A DNA stretch of 64,000 bases from Xiphydria camelus (taxonomy: Eukaryota; Arthropoda; Insecta; Hymenoptera; Xiphydriidae): assembly GCA_963678675.1 (NCBI GenBank), contig OY783193.1, positions 17,248,427 through 17,312,426 on the forward strand. The letters run 5' to 3'. A model generated the notes under the pieces. The model was not told the DNA's origin and did no database searches. It saw nothing but the letters and a program-made list of their open reading frames with translations. The number at the start of each line of letters is the position of its first letter. The first letter of the stretch is position 1. Shown in pieces: positions 21,259 to 33,204 of the stretch. Both the position numbers and the translations under genes were made by a program.

Positions 21259-23172
21259 TGTAACGTTGCACTTCGTGCACGTTACAATTTGGCCGATTCC
21301 CTAACGTCGCTTCGCTGATCCCGCCATCCCCAGGATAGCATTTAGTATAAGAAATTTTAGCGCGTTAGAAACTTTTGTAATAGTAGGGGCGACATAGCGG
21401 AATACCGTAGCGAGATCAGTAATTCGACCTAAAAGACGCTGGAGCTGGAGGACCAAGGGGCTGCAACGAGCGCCAGATGCCGTGCGGCGAAATGCACACG
21501 ACTTCCCTGCCAGGCGCAGGACTGGGACTTGCAACCGAGCAGCGTACCCGGCGAGGAACGTACCCTGTTTAGACAGGCACCCCGCTTCTTCGGCACGGAT
21601 GGACCGCTTGGAGGCTAGGCTTCACCTCGAGATTCTCCGCGTGATCCCACAGGGGAATGTTCCGGAGGAATCTCCAGAAGCTAGCCTCGTATCGGGATCC
21701 TCCGCGTGATCCCGCAGGGGAATGTTCCGGAGGGATTCATAAGCCGTCATCCGTGAGGGGACAGTTCCGGAGCCACGATTGAATCCAGCGAGCTGCGCGC
21801 GCATCCGCGCCAACCAGGAAGGAACTAGTTTCCTTCGATTGACGATCGACGGAGCGGGCGCGCAGCGGAAACCAGAGCGTCGCGCATGCAAATCGATGGG
21901 GGACATCGATCACCAATTAAAATCGCGGAAAGGGTCTACTAGGAGTGGGGACAGGTCCTCGCCGCCTAGCGAGCCGCAGCGATCACTGGACTCTTCCTAT
22001 CTCGTGCGGACCAGCGAAGCGACCCCACGTGCCCATCGCCACAGCAGCAGCAGATCCTCCGTTCCGGTAAGCCGGCTCCTTTGTTCGCGACACGTGGCCG
22101 ATACTGTGTGTAGTAGAGATTTAGATTTCCCTTGCCCTCGACGGGCCTATCGTTTCGTTCCGTGAGTGCGGGTGACGAACCCGTGGCGTCCTTAGAGTTT
22201 TCTTTTGGTAGTATCTTGTGTAGCGCGTTAATAGTAATCATTTATCGTTTAGCGATTTAGTTCGCGGTTGTAATATCAGGGGATGCTCGGGAAATTCGGT
22301 AGCACGAGGCGACCGAATTCCCTGAGACGAGTTTAGCCCGCGTTATCGTCGGCAGGATAGTGCGCGTCGGTAGTGCGGTAATACCGTTTTCGTTTCGTTC
22401 CGTGCGCTATCGAGCGCGTTATCGATTAATAGAGAAGACTGCCCTTAGTGCGGCAAAATATAGCATAAAATAGCTCGTGCGCTCGACTCTCTGTTCTCCG
22501 CTCAGGGTGGTTGATTCTCTCCCGCGAATTTCTCTTCCCTCGCGAATTTGTCGCGGCTATCGTTCCTCTCTCTCCCGCGAATTTCTCCGGCTAACGTTCC
22601 TCTTCCCTCGCGAATTTTTCGCGGCTATCGTTCCTATCTCTCCCACGAATTTCTCCGGCTAACGTTCCTATTCCCTCGCGAATTTGTCGCGGCTACCGTT
22701 CCTATCTCTCCCGCGAATTTCTCCGGCTAACGTTCCTCTTCCCCCGCGAATTTGTCGCGGCTACTTTTCCTATCTCTCCCACGAATTATTGTCGGTTATT
22801 CTGCCTGTTAGTTTCGCGATAAGGACTGTTTTGAAGCCCGACCTTGCCGTAGCCGTTAGGCTCTTAGACTAACCAGTAGTGTATAAGAAGATCTCCAATA
22901 AAGCTTAGTGTTATTTTCTTGTTATGAATCGCCTCAAATTCGTTTCTTTGTCTTGAGACCCCGCCCCTCTCCTTTGCCGATACGGGGCTGAGCTAGCGGA
23001 GTTCCGTTTCCGGTTCACGTGATCTGACTGTTATCGATCTCGACTTTCTTTGGTGTTTCGGAACACCTGGCGCCCAACATTTCATTATCTCAATACCTTG
23101 TCCGAGCGGGGCCTGTCAGAGAGCGTGCCGAAGCGTGCGACTACCCGGGTAGCACCGAGTAGCGTCGTTACA
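21259..23172 (+). mobile_element. Solo LTR, 1.9 kb, TSD AGAT
   Basis: It starts TGTAACG and ends CGTTACA, flanked by AGAT at 21255-21258 and 23173-23176. Removing it restores TATAGATATACCCAAG, which occurs uninterrupted at about 20765. It has AATAAA at 22909, is GC-richer than its surroundings, and carries a tandem repeat. A Gypsy-like origin is plausible from the 4-bp TSD. Confidence 0.82.
22510..22795 (+). repeat. Tandem repeat, about 68-bp period with two half-units
   Basis: Alternating CTCGCGAATTTGTCGCGGCTA and CTCTCCCGCGAATTTCTCC half-units separated by CGTTCCT run about four times inside the solo LTR. Confidence 0.88.
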
Positions 23173-23231
23173 AGATATACCCAAGTGCCCAGCGATCAGC
23201 TCGATTGTGGTCGGCCCGATCCGGTGGACAC

Positions 23232-23365
23232 CCGGCCTAGTCTCAAGTGGTTCAGAGGACCGAGATCTTTTCCCTTTGTGCGTAAGTATTTCAACGAGTG
23301 GTTCATGAGCGGCTCGCGAGCGGCTCGCTATCCGCTCGGCTCACGCTCGGCTCGCAGATGTATAC
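23232..23365 (+). repeat. Y-family element, right part
   Basis: TAGTCTCAAGTGGTTCAGAG through CTCGCAGATGTATAC matches the complement of 41236-41365. Confidence 0.75.
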
Positions 23366-24262
23366 GCGCCTTAAGGTATTTCAATGGTGACAGTCGTATT
23401 CAAATTTTTTGCTTCAGGACTTAGTACAACTGATCACAAACTGTATTACGCACGAACGAAACTTTTGAGTAACTCTGTACTCTGAGCTCCTTGCTACACA
23501 GAGACCTCCTGTATACAAATCTATCTCACATATATACACTGCCTGGCCCGATAATCGTGGCAACAGTGCTTCTCTCTCCTTAGAATACCGCTACGTGCCG
23601 TAGTGGGGGCTGCCGCGCCGTGCCACTGGCTATCCCCTCTCCGGTAGCAAAAGTACTACTACTAGTACCTGAGTCCCATAGTCACATGAGAGGGCTAAAT
23701 CAGCTGTGCGCACTGTTGCCACATCACCATTACTCGTCCCCACCACTTTACAGTTTCAAGAAAAATCTCAGTTTTTAAGTTATAATTTCTCTGAAACTAT
23801 ATGGCTCAGCACTTCCAGTTTTTGTGAACATAATCCTACAATATCATTTTATTCGCCGTTAGTTTTTCTTTAACATTGTAAGATTGGTTCTGTAGTTATA
23901 ACTCAAAACGTCACTGAGGTACCGTCTTTCTACATGTTAGCCATTGAAAGTCAGTGTAGAAAATGCTACATTCAATTAACATTTTCTTTTAAACTACATG
24001 GCTCAGCGTTTTGAAAATTTGGGAATCGATGGGTAATATTTCACTCTTTTGATTGGCAAAATTTCATGAGATTCGTAAGAAAAACGCAAAATCATTGAAA
24101 TACCTTAAGACGAAGCCGAGAGGATCCTTTCGTCTTCTCTTGTCTTAGCTTGTCTTGTTATTATCAATCACCAACATGTCTTGTATCACCTCAACTTGTA
24201 ATCTACAGCCTACCGAATTTGGAGTGTTGAAATTTGTGTTTGTGTTGTTGATTTGTTCATCA
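23366..24262. other. No gene recognised
   Basis: It contains a possible Tc1-like terminus (CACTGCCTGGCCCGATAATC near 23536) without a partner, and upstream sequence of the Myb/SANT-like gene. I see no clear promoter elements. Confidence 0.4.
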
Positions 24263-24601
24263 ATGGAAGAGGCAAAAGCGGCCAGTCGATCGGTCCCCAT
24301 TACTAATGGGCAGAAGAGAATTCTGACGGAATGGGTGAAACAAAATCCCGAATTGCAAAGCGGAGTATTTTCTGACGATTTTACGAAGAAGGACTCCCAA
24401 AGTCTGTGGGAATGTGTCAGTCTGACTCTAAATGCAATCCCCGGAGCATCGAAAAAAACCTGGAAGCAGTGGCGAAAGGTATAGTGGCGGAAAAAAGTAT
24501 TCATATATCATGGTGAGTTACCATTGAACTACGATCCACTTCCAAACAATTAAAGTAAATTAATACCTCTTTTTATATCAAAATATAGCCTGTAGTGACA
24601 G

Positions 24602-25597
24602 CCCAGGTAGCACACTGACGTTAGAATAACGTCTCAGACGTCATTTTTCGGTCAGTATAGGGTTTCAGACGTCAATTGTCATAATATTAACGTCACAGAG
24701 ACGTCATATTTACGACGTACCTTGGACGTCAAAATTCAACGTCTTTTTGACGGAACTTTTCTGTCATTTTTAATGACGAACGAGACTTAGAAAAATTTCG
24801 ATCTCCTGCATATAGGTATAGAGACTTGAATATTTATTTGTGAATAAATGGACAAAAATTGTAATTTGTTCAATTATTAAATCAATAAATTATTTCATTT
24901 CGAGTCTCCAGAGTATGTTGAGCAAGTTATAAACTATACTGTTTATTAAAAAGCACAGATTATTAAAGTAAATGAAAGACAATCAATTAATGTAGCAGAA
25001 TAAATATTCATATAATTATTTATTTATTTATTTATATTTATTTATTATTTATATCTTGCATAAACGCAAATTGATATTAATATCAATTTGCGTCTATGCA
25101 AGAATATTTATCAAAAGATACAATCATAAATTTAGAAAAATGTTGAGAAAAGAATAATACAATTATAAAATCTTATTTATTCAAGCTCTTTCTTATTGAC
25201 AGGAAAAGCAATATACATTTATTCATCAAACTTCATATGAACACCAATAGTAATAATATTCTTAACCACAAGAGCGTGCAGCAGATGAGGACTCGAGGAC
25301 ACCGACCGATCAACGAAGTTAAGCAGCGAAAAGTGCGGACACTAGTTGGATGGGTGACCGCTCACGATGAAAAGATATACGTCAGACGATGAAAAGATAT
25401 ACGTCAGGCCTTTTAGAACCGTTATTTTGTACGTCATCACAACGTCCGGTAGAACGTCATTATGACGTGATTTTTCTGACGTGTGGATGTGCAATTAAGC
25501 CGTCTTTGCGACGTTAAAATGACGTCATATTTTTCGTCATCTGACGTCAGAACTGACCTTCAAAAAACGTCATTTCGACGTTGATGTGCTACCTGGG
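24602..25597. mobile_element. CCC...GGG-ended non-autonomous transposon, subterminal AACGTC repeats, copy 2, TSD AG
   Basis: TIRs read CCCAGGTAGCACACTGACG, flanked by AG on both sides. The opposite arm of the host palindrome reads GTAGTGTCAGTTTTCAAATG at about 27290 (complement), which is the empty site. No ORF. Confidence 0.85.
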
Positions 25598-26222
25598 AGC
25601 TTTCAAATGATATAATATTTTTTATTGAAGAAGAAATGTATAGGTACTATAAAATATAAGACATTTCTTTCGGTGTCATATGAGGCCGGGAAAAAGGTAT
25701 TCATACACTTGGTACTTTCGAGAACATACACATAAAATAAGAAAGCCAATACTTGGTAGGGTAACTTTTGAAGTTAATAATAGCTGCTAATCATCTTGGC
25801 ATCGAAGCTGTTAACGTGTTGGCCAAATTTGAGTCAATTTTGTTCCATTCTTGTATCAGCGATGTTTTCGGATCATCCTATCTAATAAAATACAGCACGA
25901 TATAATCGAAAGTCCACATTTGTTAGTTGATAATCGATCTAATAATTGATATAGTATTCGATAGTTAAAGCGGGGAAATTTAATTTAATAAAATTAGTAT
26001 TGAAGTAAGAATATAATAATTGACATTATTATCCAGATACACGTGCATCTATTCACATCAAATGGTCGTATCAAACAGTTGACCTTTGGATTTCTCTGCT
26101 TCCCTTCCTTACCTCCCTGCATGTACGTCTCGCTTCTTGCTTATTTTAGTTTAATAAAATGAATAGATTGGGTAAACAATTATGTTTGTAATTATTAATT
26201 AATCAATCATATTAACAAATAT

Positions 26223-26806
26223 TTAACCCGTAACGGTCACTTGGGGTACAGTGTACCCCCGACAACTTTGTAGTTATTTTTAATTCAGAAGGACTTTTCG
26301 AAATGAGACAAACAGCGCCATCTGTTGTTATTTGACTCCTCCAAAAAAAAATACCTCTTTTGTACATTATTTTGCATGTATAAATGTACCACTTCTATTT
26401 TACGAGATTGACCGAAATTCGTACATTTTCAATCTTCATTATAAATATACTTTTTTCACAGTTCATTAAATCTCTGTTTTTTTATTTAAAGTATATTGTT
26501 TTCTGAATAAAACACAAAAAAAATTTCACCGATATTGCAAAAATTAGAATTTCTACGAACTTTTTTGTAAATAAAAGTAAATTTTGTCATTTTTTTTTTC
26601 TTATTGATCTTTGACTATTTTAAAACCATACAAAACCAAAATTAACTATTGGATCACTTAGAGGGGACATTAAATTAAAGTTTAGAACAAGATTCAAGTC
26701 AATGCATAAGATAGAACACAAATAAAATCAATTTTTCTGCGTGGGGTACACTGTACCCCGTGTGACCGTTAAACATTTTTTCCGACGTGTGACCGTTACG
26801 GGTTAA
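26223..26806. mobile_element. piggyBac-type MITE, TTAA flanks
   Basis: TIRs read TTAACCCGTAACGGTCAC. An inner palindrome GGGGTACAGTGTACCCC lies near each end. The body is AT-rich and non-coding. Confidence 0.85.
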
Positions 26807-28073
26807 TCGAAAATATCAACTGCAATTTTAATTTAGCGCATATTTTTTGTGAATGATAAAAATTTCACATTGTTTTACTTAATATTTTATAAGAAAATGT
26901 AATTAATCTTTACAAAAGAAATATTTCGTTATTTTGCAATAGTTTTGAGATATTAGCAGTTTTAAGAGGAAATCAGGAAATCTACTCTACCAACTAAATT
27001 ATATGGAGATTTACAATTATTGTTATTAGGAAGAAGCCTCCCCGCAGTCGTTCTATGTTTTTATGCTTAAAATAGTTAATATAACCCAAATCACACCTTA
27101 TAACTCACGAGCATGGAAATCGTAAATATTATTAATTTCAAAAGATACTCTACCAAATATAGTATTTGTATGTTCTCGAAAGTACCAAGTGTATGAATAC
27201 TTTTTTTCCGCCTCATTTGACACTTACCGAAAGAAATGATTTATATTTTGTAGTATGCATTTTTTCTTCAATAAAATATATATCATTTGAAAACTGACAC
27301 TACACGCTACATTTTGATGTAAAGAGGTATTAATTTACTTTAATTGTTTGGAAGCGGATCGTAGTTGAATGGTTACTCACCATAATGTATGAACACTTTT
27401 TTCTGCAAAGAAAAAACTGCCCTCGATAAAAACATATTCCAATATTACGTTTTCATTTTCAGACATGGGCAGATCTGAAGAAGAACGTTATAAAAAATAG
27501 TGAAGTTAAGACACCAACATGGTACCAGTGGGGGTCCACCTTTGGAGAAGACATTTACAGATTTAGAAAGAGAGATACTCTTGCTGCCAGTTCCCACCTC
27601 ATTATCTTGGAATGACGATATAGCAGAGTCTACTACATTATTTATTTTTAATAAAGTATGTAGTACCTATCCACAGTTTATTTGTACATTGCTATTTAAT
27701 AATGTTTTTTTGCCTACTTTCGCTTTAGGGGGTCAACAACGACAAACAGGATCAAGGCCCTGTCCACAGAGCTAATGAAAATACAGAAATAAAGAATTGT
27801 ACGGTAGGTAATTTAGGTAATTCTCATTTTACTGTTTCTTCCCCCTCAACTATGTACTTACATGCCTATGTAATTAAAATATTTTAGATCGTTTCTGGCT
27901 TGGACGACCAAACTGAAGCACGGAGTCGTGACTCCACCACATGCCAAAATTTGCCAATAGAAATCAATTACGAACAGATACAGGTAAGTGGTAATTCTAG
28001 AAACGACCTGTTCTTATGATGTTAGCTATTATTACCTACACACCAAATAATTTTAAGCCAGAAACTGAAAAAA

Positions 28074-28290
28074 AACAAAACGTGTGGCCGCCACACGCGG
28101 AAGAAGTAAAACTTCGATACCAGTTTCTCTGAATTTGATTCCGGTGGTATTCATTTTAATTGGCTCTACGAAGAAGCACTGTAAAACACTTGTATAGAGC
28201 CAATTGAAACTAATACCACCGGAATCAAATTCAGAGAAACTGGTATCGAAGTTTTACTTCTTCCGCGTGTGGCGGCCACACGTTTTGTTT
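28074..28290. mobile_element. Palindromic MITE ending ACGTGTGGCCGCCACACG, copy 2, solitary
   Basis: It has the same arms as 18185-18407, but no Hel-1 sequence is attached. It lies in the Myb/SANT-like gene after exon 4. Confidence 0.82.
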
Positions 28291-28635
28291 GTTTTTTTCT
28301 TATTTTCATCCAAGGAACCCATCCTTGAAGTTTGTCGCTATATTAAAGAATCACCCAGTATATTTACTTACTTGGTCTAACAAAATATTTTTTCCGCCAT
28401 AATCAAGTATACACTTATTAGTTGGAAATAAACTCTTTTCTCAGTATACGAAGTAACTTTGATCGAACGAACGAAGTATTCACTAAACTGACAAATTTCT
28501 AGAAAATCATAAATGGAATCAAAGAATTTTATTTCCAAATTTGACAGTGATAAAACATTAATCGCTGTTTCTCAGAATTTCACATACATTACAAATTCTA
28601 TTATAGTGCACATTATAGTGTACGCAGTTCGGGTG

Positions 28636-28922
28636 GTACATTTCGGCAAATGAGGACTGCTTATGTATTCGCAGTCCTGCACCTTTCCCGGAAGGCTAAT
28701 TACCGAACGAATTGTAATGAATCACTTCCCGCAGATACCGCTATATTTCGAATGCATTCGAAATGCATTCAGCTTTGTAAAGGAGAGAAACGACGATTTC
28801 AATAGATAACCGAATATTTCGGCAAAGGTTCATTCCGATTCGTCCAGTAATTAACCCTTTCAGGAAAAGTGCGGGACTGCGAACTCATTAGCAGCCTGGA
28901 TTCGCCGAAATGTACTGCTTCG
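28636..28922. mobile_element. Foldback MITE, TIR GTACATTTCGGC
   Basis: GTACATTTCGGC and GTACATTTCGGCGAATCC face each other, with matching GGACTGCGAA and GGAAGG segments inside. A CATTCGAAATGCATTC repeat lies at the centre. Confidence 0.6.
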
Positions 28923-28974
28923 CTGATGGCGAGATGAACCCTAGTTTGACGAAGTATTTATGATCGCGATGCTA

Positions 28975-29335
28975 TTGGGTTGGAAAATAAATTCGTAGCG
29001 TTTTCTTTTATTTTCTTTCATTTTACAACGACTTGTTTGCTGTTCCGCAAAGTGTTTATATTCATTCGAAAGAGCTCTTTCTGCTCTACAAAACTGTTAT
29101 AATTGTTTATTCGAATAACAATTTTTTATTATTTTTCAGGCTTAGAAATAGAATATCCAGGTGGAAAAATCAGAATTTTCGACATCTTTTTTATCAAAGA
29201 CTCGCCTATAACACCTTCTCCGTATACGGCAGTTTTTTGACCTCGACGAAAGCGAAGAAAAGCAGATGTCGAAACTGCTGATTTTTGCCCCCTGGATATT
29301 CCATTTCTAAGCCAGAAAAATAATTTTAAAAATAC
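28975..29335. repeat. Mariner-like terminus and short palindromic MITE flanking Hel-1 copy B
   Basis: ATTGGGTTGGAAAATAAATTC at 28975 resembles a mariner end. The following 130 bp recur inverted at 31200-31330 on the other side of Hel-1 copy B. GGCTTAGAAATAGAATATCC at 29140 is mirrored at about 29300-29325. Confidence 0.5.
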
Positions 29336-29555
29336 AACAAAACGTGTGGCCGCCACACGCGGAAGAAGTGAAACTTCGATACCAGTTTCTCTGAATTTGG
29401 TTCCGGTGGTAGTAGTTTCAATTGGCTCTATACAAATCTTTTACTATGCTCCTTTTCGTAGAGCCAATTAAAACGAATACAACCGGAATCAAATTCAGAG
29501 AAACTGGTATCGAAGTTTCACTTCTTCTGCGTGTGGCGGCCACACGTTTTGTTGT
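29335..29555. mobile_element. Palindromic MITE ending ACGTGTGGCCGCCACACG, copy 3
   Basis: It has the same arms as at 18185. It joins Hel-1 at a different ORF position than in copy A, so it may be an independent insertion. Confidence 0.8.
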
Positions 29556-29567
29556 TTCTTTTCGCCC

Positions 29568-29732
29568 TCAACTGTGCTCAGATCCATCAATGTTTAGTTG
29601 TGTGAACTTAATTCTTTCTCTCCATACTCGATTTCGTTCTGTACTAGTTTTAGGTAGTACCTTCATTGTCGCTTTCTTTACACGTTGCCTCTCACGAAAC
29701 TCTTTTGCCCGTTGTTTTCCTGTTTTTGCCAT
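29568..29732 (-). pseudogene. Helitron-like protein N-terminus, 54 aa, truncated
   Basis: It starts MAKTGKQRAKEFRERQRV and contains STERNRVWRERIKF. It aligns without gaps to 17874-18011 over about 45 residues, then ends before the palindromic MITE. Rep and helicase domains are missing. Confidence 0.5.
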
Positions 29733-30078
29733 AATAATTTTAATATAACACACACGCGAAAGAATGTTCAGTATTCATTGACGTTTATGAAATGGAAAGT
29801 TTGTTTAACACTTTGCCTGTTACTGTACTATTTCGACCGTTCTGTGGCCTTTTTTGCAATAATAATTATAAATGAACACACCCACACGAGCGCGCGCGAA
29901 AGAATGTACGTGCACGGTGGTTACTCGAGAAAAGTCGCGACTCCGATCGCAGACTACACGAGCTCCGTATTGTCCTACACGACAAACGAAATACAAACAA
30001 CTCACAAGTAACTCTGCGCCCTCTAGTCTGGCTTCTCCCAAGGATACGCTCAAAAAGGGTCCTAAACGCTAGATTTAT

Positions 30079-30248
30079 GGTGAGCCTAAGACAAGGCGCA
30101 CATTGAGACACATGCGACGCAACCCACGCAGGGCGACCACTGACTCTATACCTATATCTATTCTAGAGTCTCTTCTAGACTCTTCTTGAGTCAGTGGTCG
30201 CCCTACGTGGATTGCGTCGAATGTGTCTCAATGTGCGCCTTGCCTAAC
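30079..30248. mobile_element. Palindromic MITE in Hel-1 copy B, flank TTAG
   Basis: Arms CAAGGCGCACATTGAGACAC face each other around paired CTTCTAGACTC sequences. Copy A reads GACTGTTTAGTCTCACC across the site, so TAG/TTAG is duplicated. Confidence 0.8.
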
Positions 30249-31195
30249 AGTCCTCTTAGTGGAGGTGCGACACTGCGTCGCCTCGTAATATGAACAATAG
30301 CTTCCATTGCCCGAAGAAACCCTCTCGGGCAACACAAACCAGGCCCCCTCTGCACAGTCTAAACAGCGATTGATTTTTGCTTCATTTATTCTTCAGTTTC
30401 AAATTAATAACTATAACATGTGCGATCAAGAGTAGATCTCCTCGAGGTCGTAAATCCTGAAGGCACTACTGCGTGACACGACTAGTGATCGAAAATGTGG
30501 TGTGGTGGATTTAAACCGTATCGGTTAGTTGAAATGATTTAACACTGCACTCACAATATTACTGGTGATTATATTCAAAGAGATATAGTAATTCCGTGAT
30601 GTAGCCGTGGTTTACAATTAGATACACTACGAGGTTGTTTTGAGGGAAAGGTGTAGGACTGCGAACGCATTCGCAACCCCCATTCACCAAAACATACCGC
30701 CCGCCTCGCTGTTGCGACCGATGTACAGATTAGATCTAGATTAATGCGTTACTTAGGTAGCGATAATAGTGAGCGGTAAGAAATGACGTAGAAGTCCCCT
30801 TTGCGATGGAACACATATTTTGCGAGGCTGGCTCGCGACGCCGCCGCGCAAGGCAGCCTTAAGACATTTTTGCCTCGGAATATGTAGACAAACGAACGGC
30901 GGCAGCTTCACTAGGCAAGGTGATCCAACACGTGGCACGCTTCGCGCAGCGGCTTCGCGAGCCAGCCTCGCAAAGTCAACACATGGCTTTAACGTACGCA
31001 CGGTCGGGAGCGGTGGAATGGGGCAGGATCGCGGGCGGTTTAATGGGGCAGAGTCGACAGCGGTGTATTGGGACAGGGTCGAGAGCGCTGTATGAGTGAG
31101 ACACGGTTGAGAGCGGTGGGGTGTGTGGGTTTCGTTACAGTTTTTCGTCTCCTCGGGCGCGCATTCAGTACCCTCCGCAAAGAAGTTTCACTTCA

Positions 31196-31632
31196 AAATA
31201 TTTAATTATTCGAAATAACAATTGTAACAGTTTTGTAGAGCAGAAAGAGCTCTTTCGAATACATATAAACATATTGCCAAACAACAAAATAAATCGTTGT
31301 AAAATAAAAGAAAACGTAATTGTGCGACGGAACAATCTCGGCGACGCGAGTATCGGCCACTTGAGCATGCCGGTCGCGAGAGTATAATATATAGCATCAC
31401 CGACGAAAGTCGCGTCGCGTGGTGTGTGTACACTCGTCGAGTATCGGATACCTGCGTAGCGTTGTGTGCGAAGGGCCCAAGTGGAATGGGGCAGGGTCAA
31501 GATCGGTGTATGAGTGAGGCACGTAAGGTAGCGCTGGAGTGTGTGGGTTTCGTTACGGTTTTGTCGTTGTATAGAGCGCGCTTTTAGTACCCTCAGCAAA
31601 GAAGTTTCACTTCAAAACTTATTTTAGCCGCT
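31196..31632. repeat. Inverted flank repeat and second Hel-1 start fragment
   Basis: 31200-31330 is the inverted partner of 28995-29130. 31490-31614 carries another Hel-1 start (GAAGTGAAACTTC in the minus sense), cut after about 125 bp. Confidence 0.6.
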
Positions 31633-32058
31633 TGGCGCTTCAATGGAAAATGAGTTGAAGGAAACTGCAGGAAATAGAACGAACCCCATCCCTTCGACTG
31701 CAGCTACATCACAATAGAGAAAATTCACAACGAAAGCAGCACGTTACGACAAATCTTTAACCCTGACCAAAAAACTTGTGGACAGCACGGAAATACAAAA
31801 CGACGTCATTCAACGGTACTATGAGAAGAAGATTGAGATTTTGGAAAAAGAGCACCAGAGCAAAGTGGAATACAGAGCAAAAAAAATTGCTGCATTGGAA
31901 ACAGGGAATGAAATATACCGCGCTATTACAGTAGCACTGACTAAGAACTCAGTGAAGAATCGTGAAACGGATAGTTGAGCTGTGTGAGTTATTCAATGTT
32001 TAAAACAATAAAACAAAATAAACCTTAAGAATTATACATCTATGCATAAGTCACAAAT

Positions 32059-32597
32059 TTATTGCTCCTTTCCTCTAGCTCCAGCACAGTCTTCGTGAGC
32101 CCACCTATAACATCTAGAACACCGGATCCATCGTTCGCTTGATTGATCCGAAGAAAATGATCCTAAACAAAATAAACAATCTACGTCTTCTTCTTCGGGG
32201 TCCATGTCGTCATCTGAATTAACATGTGGAATGTCTTCTTCTGACTCGGATGATGAATCCGAAAGGATGGGCATTTTTTTCTTCCTTAACGTATTTTTTT
32301 TCCTTTTCTTTGTTGATTCGGCGTAGAATCTTTATCAGTTTTGATTTTTCTTAATCTTGTTTACATTTCTCTTAAGAGTTTGAGCTTCCTCTAAAGCATT
32401 CTTATATGGGGATCCGCTGATTAACACAGCTGCGCCTGCATTTTTTCGTTTTATTCCTGATGGCCCTGGTAAAACTGGCAATGGGCTAAGATCTGCTGGT
32501 TTTATAAAGCCAGTTTGACTTTTTTCAGCAAGGGAGGTACACTCCTTGATAGAAATATTTTGTAAAATAACGATTTCCTTCTCAGGTGTTCTAGAAT
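32059..32597 (-). pseudogene. Tigger/pogo-like transposase, C-terminal region
   Basis: The minus frame reads RTPEKEIVILQNIS, LSPLPVLPGPSG, VLISGSPYKNALEE, two in-frame stops, then an acidic stretch. It ends in a PHD-like finger: CLFCLGSF, RWIRCSRCYRWAHEDC, stop at 32059. SSPYKN-LEE followed by a CxxC...HxxC finger is typical of insect DDE_1 (Tigger/pogo-like) transposases. The 5' side breaks at 32598 in TGATGTGTAAACATCT, the motif found again at the other break at 40680. Confidence 0.7.
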
Positions 32598-32772
32598 TTT
32601 TGATGTGTAAACATCTATTACGGCGGTATGAGGGTAAACCTCGGGAAATGAGACGGAAATGTGGAGCCGGATGTGATTAGTGCGCAGTAATTCGTGCGCA
32701 GCTACTTCAGCGCTTGCGGCCTAGGGTGGTATTACATTTTCTTGTCAATGATGTCGATATAGTAAATCGCTA
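32598..32772. other. Break-point segment, unassigned
   Basis: It begins with TGATGTGTAAACATCTA and then has no recognised match in the window. Confidence 0.4.
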
Positions 32773-32774
32773 TA

Positions 32775-32985
32775 CACCCGGGGACACGGTATCTGTCGCT
32801 GGTGACTTTTTTTAAACGTTATTTTTAAACGTACTAACCAATAATTAATAATCCTCATGCTTTCATTAACGAGAGTAGACGCCAAAGTAGCTAATGAGCG
32901 CATGAGAATTAATTATTCATTGGTTAGTACGTTTAAAAATAACGTTTAAAAAAGTCACCAGCAACAGATACCGTGTCCCCGGGTG
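32775..32985. mobile_element. TA-flanked MITE, same family as 12762-12969
   Basis: TIRs read CACCCGGGGACACGGTATC, with TA at 32773-32774 and 32986-32987. Confidence 0.88.
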
Positions 32986-33204
32986 TACAACCTACTAATA
33001 GCGCAGCTAGCATTGGTGACGCACACAAGCCTAGTCACTTTCTCCTAGCTTCCCCACACGCTCCGTAAACAGCTAACACTTGTATCTCTGTCTAAATAAT
33101 CTATATATACCATAATACCGTATACCGCATGTCCCGTAAGAAACGCAACAAGCGACATTTTTCTTCGGCAGTATTTGCCGACGGTGTTTGAGTCTTTTAT
33201 AGGT

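Larger units (their letters stand above)
20670..23231. mobile_element. TIR element (GTGTCCACC...GGTGGACAC) inserted in a Y-family copy
   Basis: GTGTCCACCAGATCGGGCC at 20670 is mirrored by GGCCCGATCCGGTGGACAC ending 23231. The pairing extends inward to TGGGCACTTGGGTATATC. The Y copy at 41236-41577 lacks it. It contains a MITE and a solo LTR and has no coding capacity. The TSD is unclear because the empty copy differs at the junction. Confidence 0.7.
24484..27404. mobile_element. Tc1-like foldback element in an intron, with nested insertions
   Basis: GGCGGAAAAAAGTATTCATA at the left is mirrored by the complement at about 27380-27404. The arms match over about 230 bp once the 24602-25597 element is removed. 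An inner pair with GGTATTCATACACTTGGTAC lies at 25690 and 27170. The ends resemble Tc1/mariner ends with an AAAAGTATTC motif; no transposase was found. Confidence 0.55.
29335..31195 (-). mobile_element. Helitron-like element copy B (Hel-1), about 1.7 kb plus a MITE
   Basis: In the minus sense it runs from TGAAGTGAAACTTC at 31195 through segments colinear with copy A, to the MAKTGKQRAKEF ORF at 29732 and the palindrome at 29555-29335. It preserves the empty sites for the Harbinger element and the TTAA MITE present in copy A. Its one private insertion is 30079-30248. Confidence 0.6.
24263..31978 (+). pseudogene. Myb/SANT-like DNA-binding protein, transposon-associated, broken
   Basis: Exon 1 (24263-24478) encodes the helical domain: NGQKRILTEWVKQNPELQSG, LWECVSLTLNA and KTWKQWRK. 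Exon 2 (27463-27655) continues TWADLKKNV, then needs a one-base shift to read GTSGGPPLEKTFTDLEREI. Exons 3 (27729-27803) and 4 (27888-27983) have good AG/GT borders. A likely last exon (about 31633-31978) reads QRYYEKKIEILEKEH, with an in-frame TAG upstream of RKFTTKAARYDK. The first intron holds the 24484-27404 element, and 28074-31614 interrupts before the last exon. Proteins of this type often accompany Harbinger or other DNA transposons. It stops 80 bp from a convergent Tigger-like gene end. Confidence 0.6.

Noticed and set aside
23068..23085. TGGCGCCCAACATTTC resembles a retroelement primer binding site after an LTR ending near 23064
   Set aside because: TSD AGAT, TG...CA ends and the restored empty sequence place the LTR borders at 21259 and 23172, so this string lies inside the LTR.
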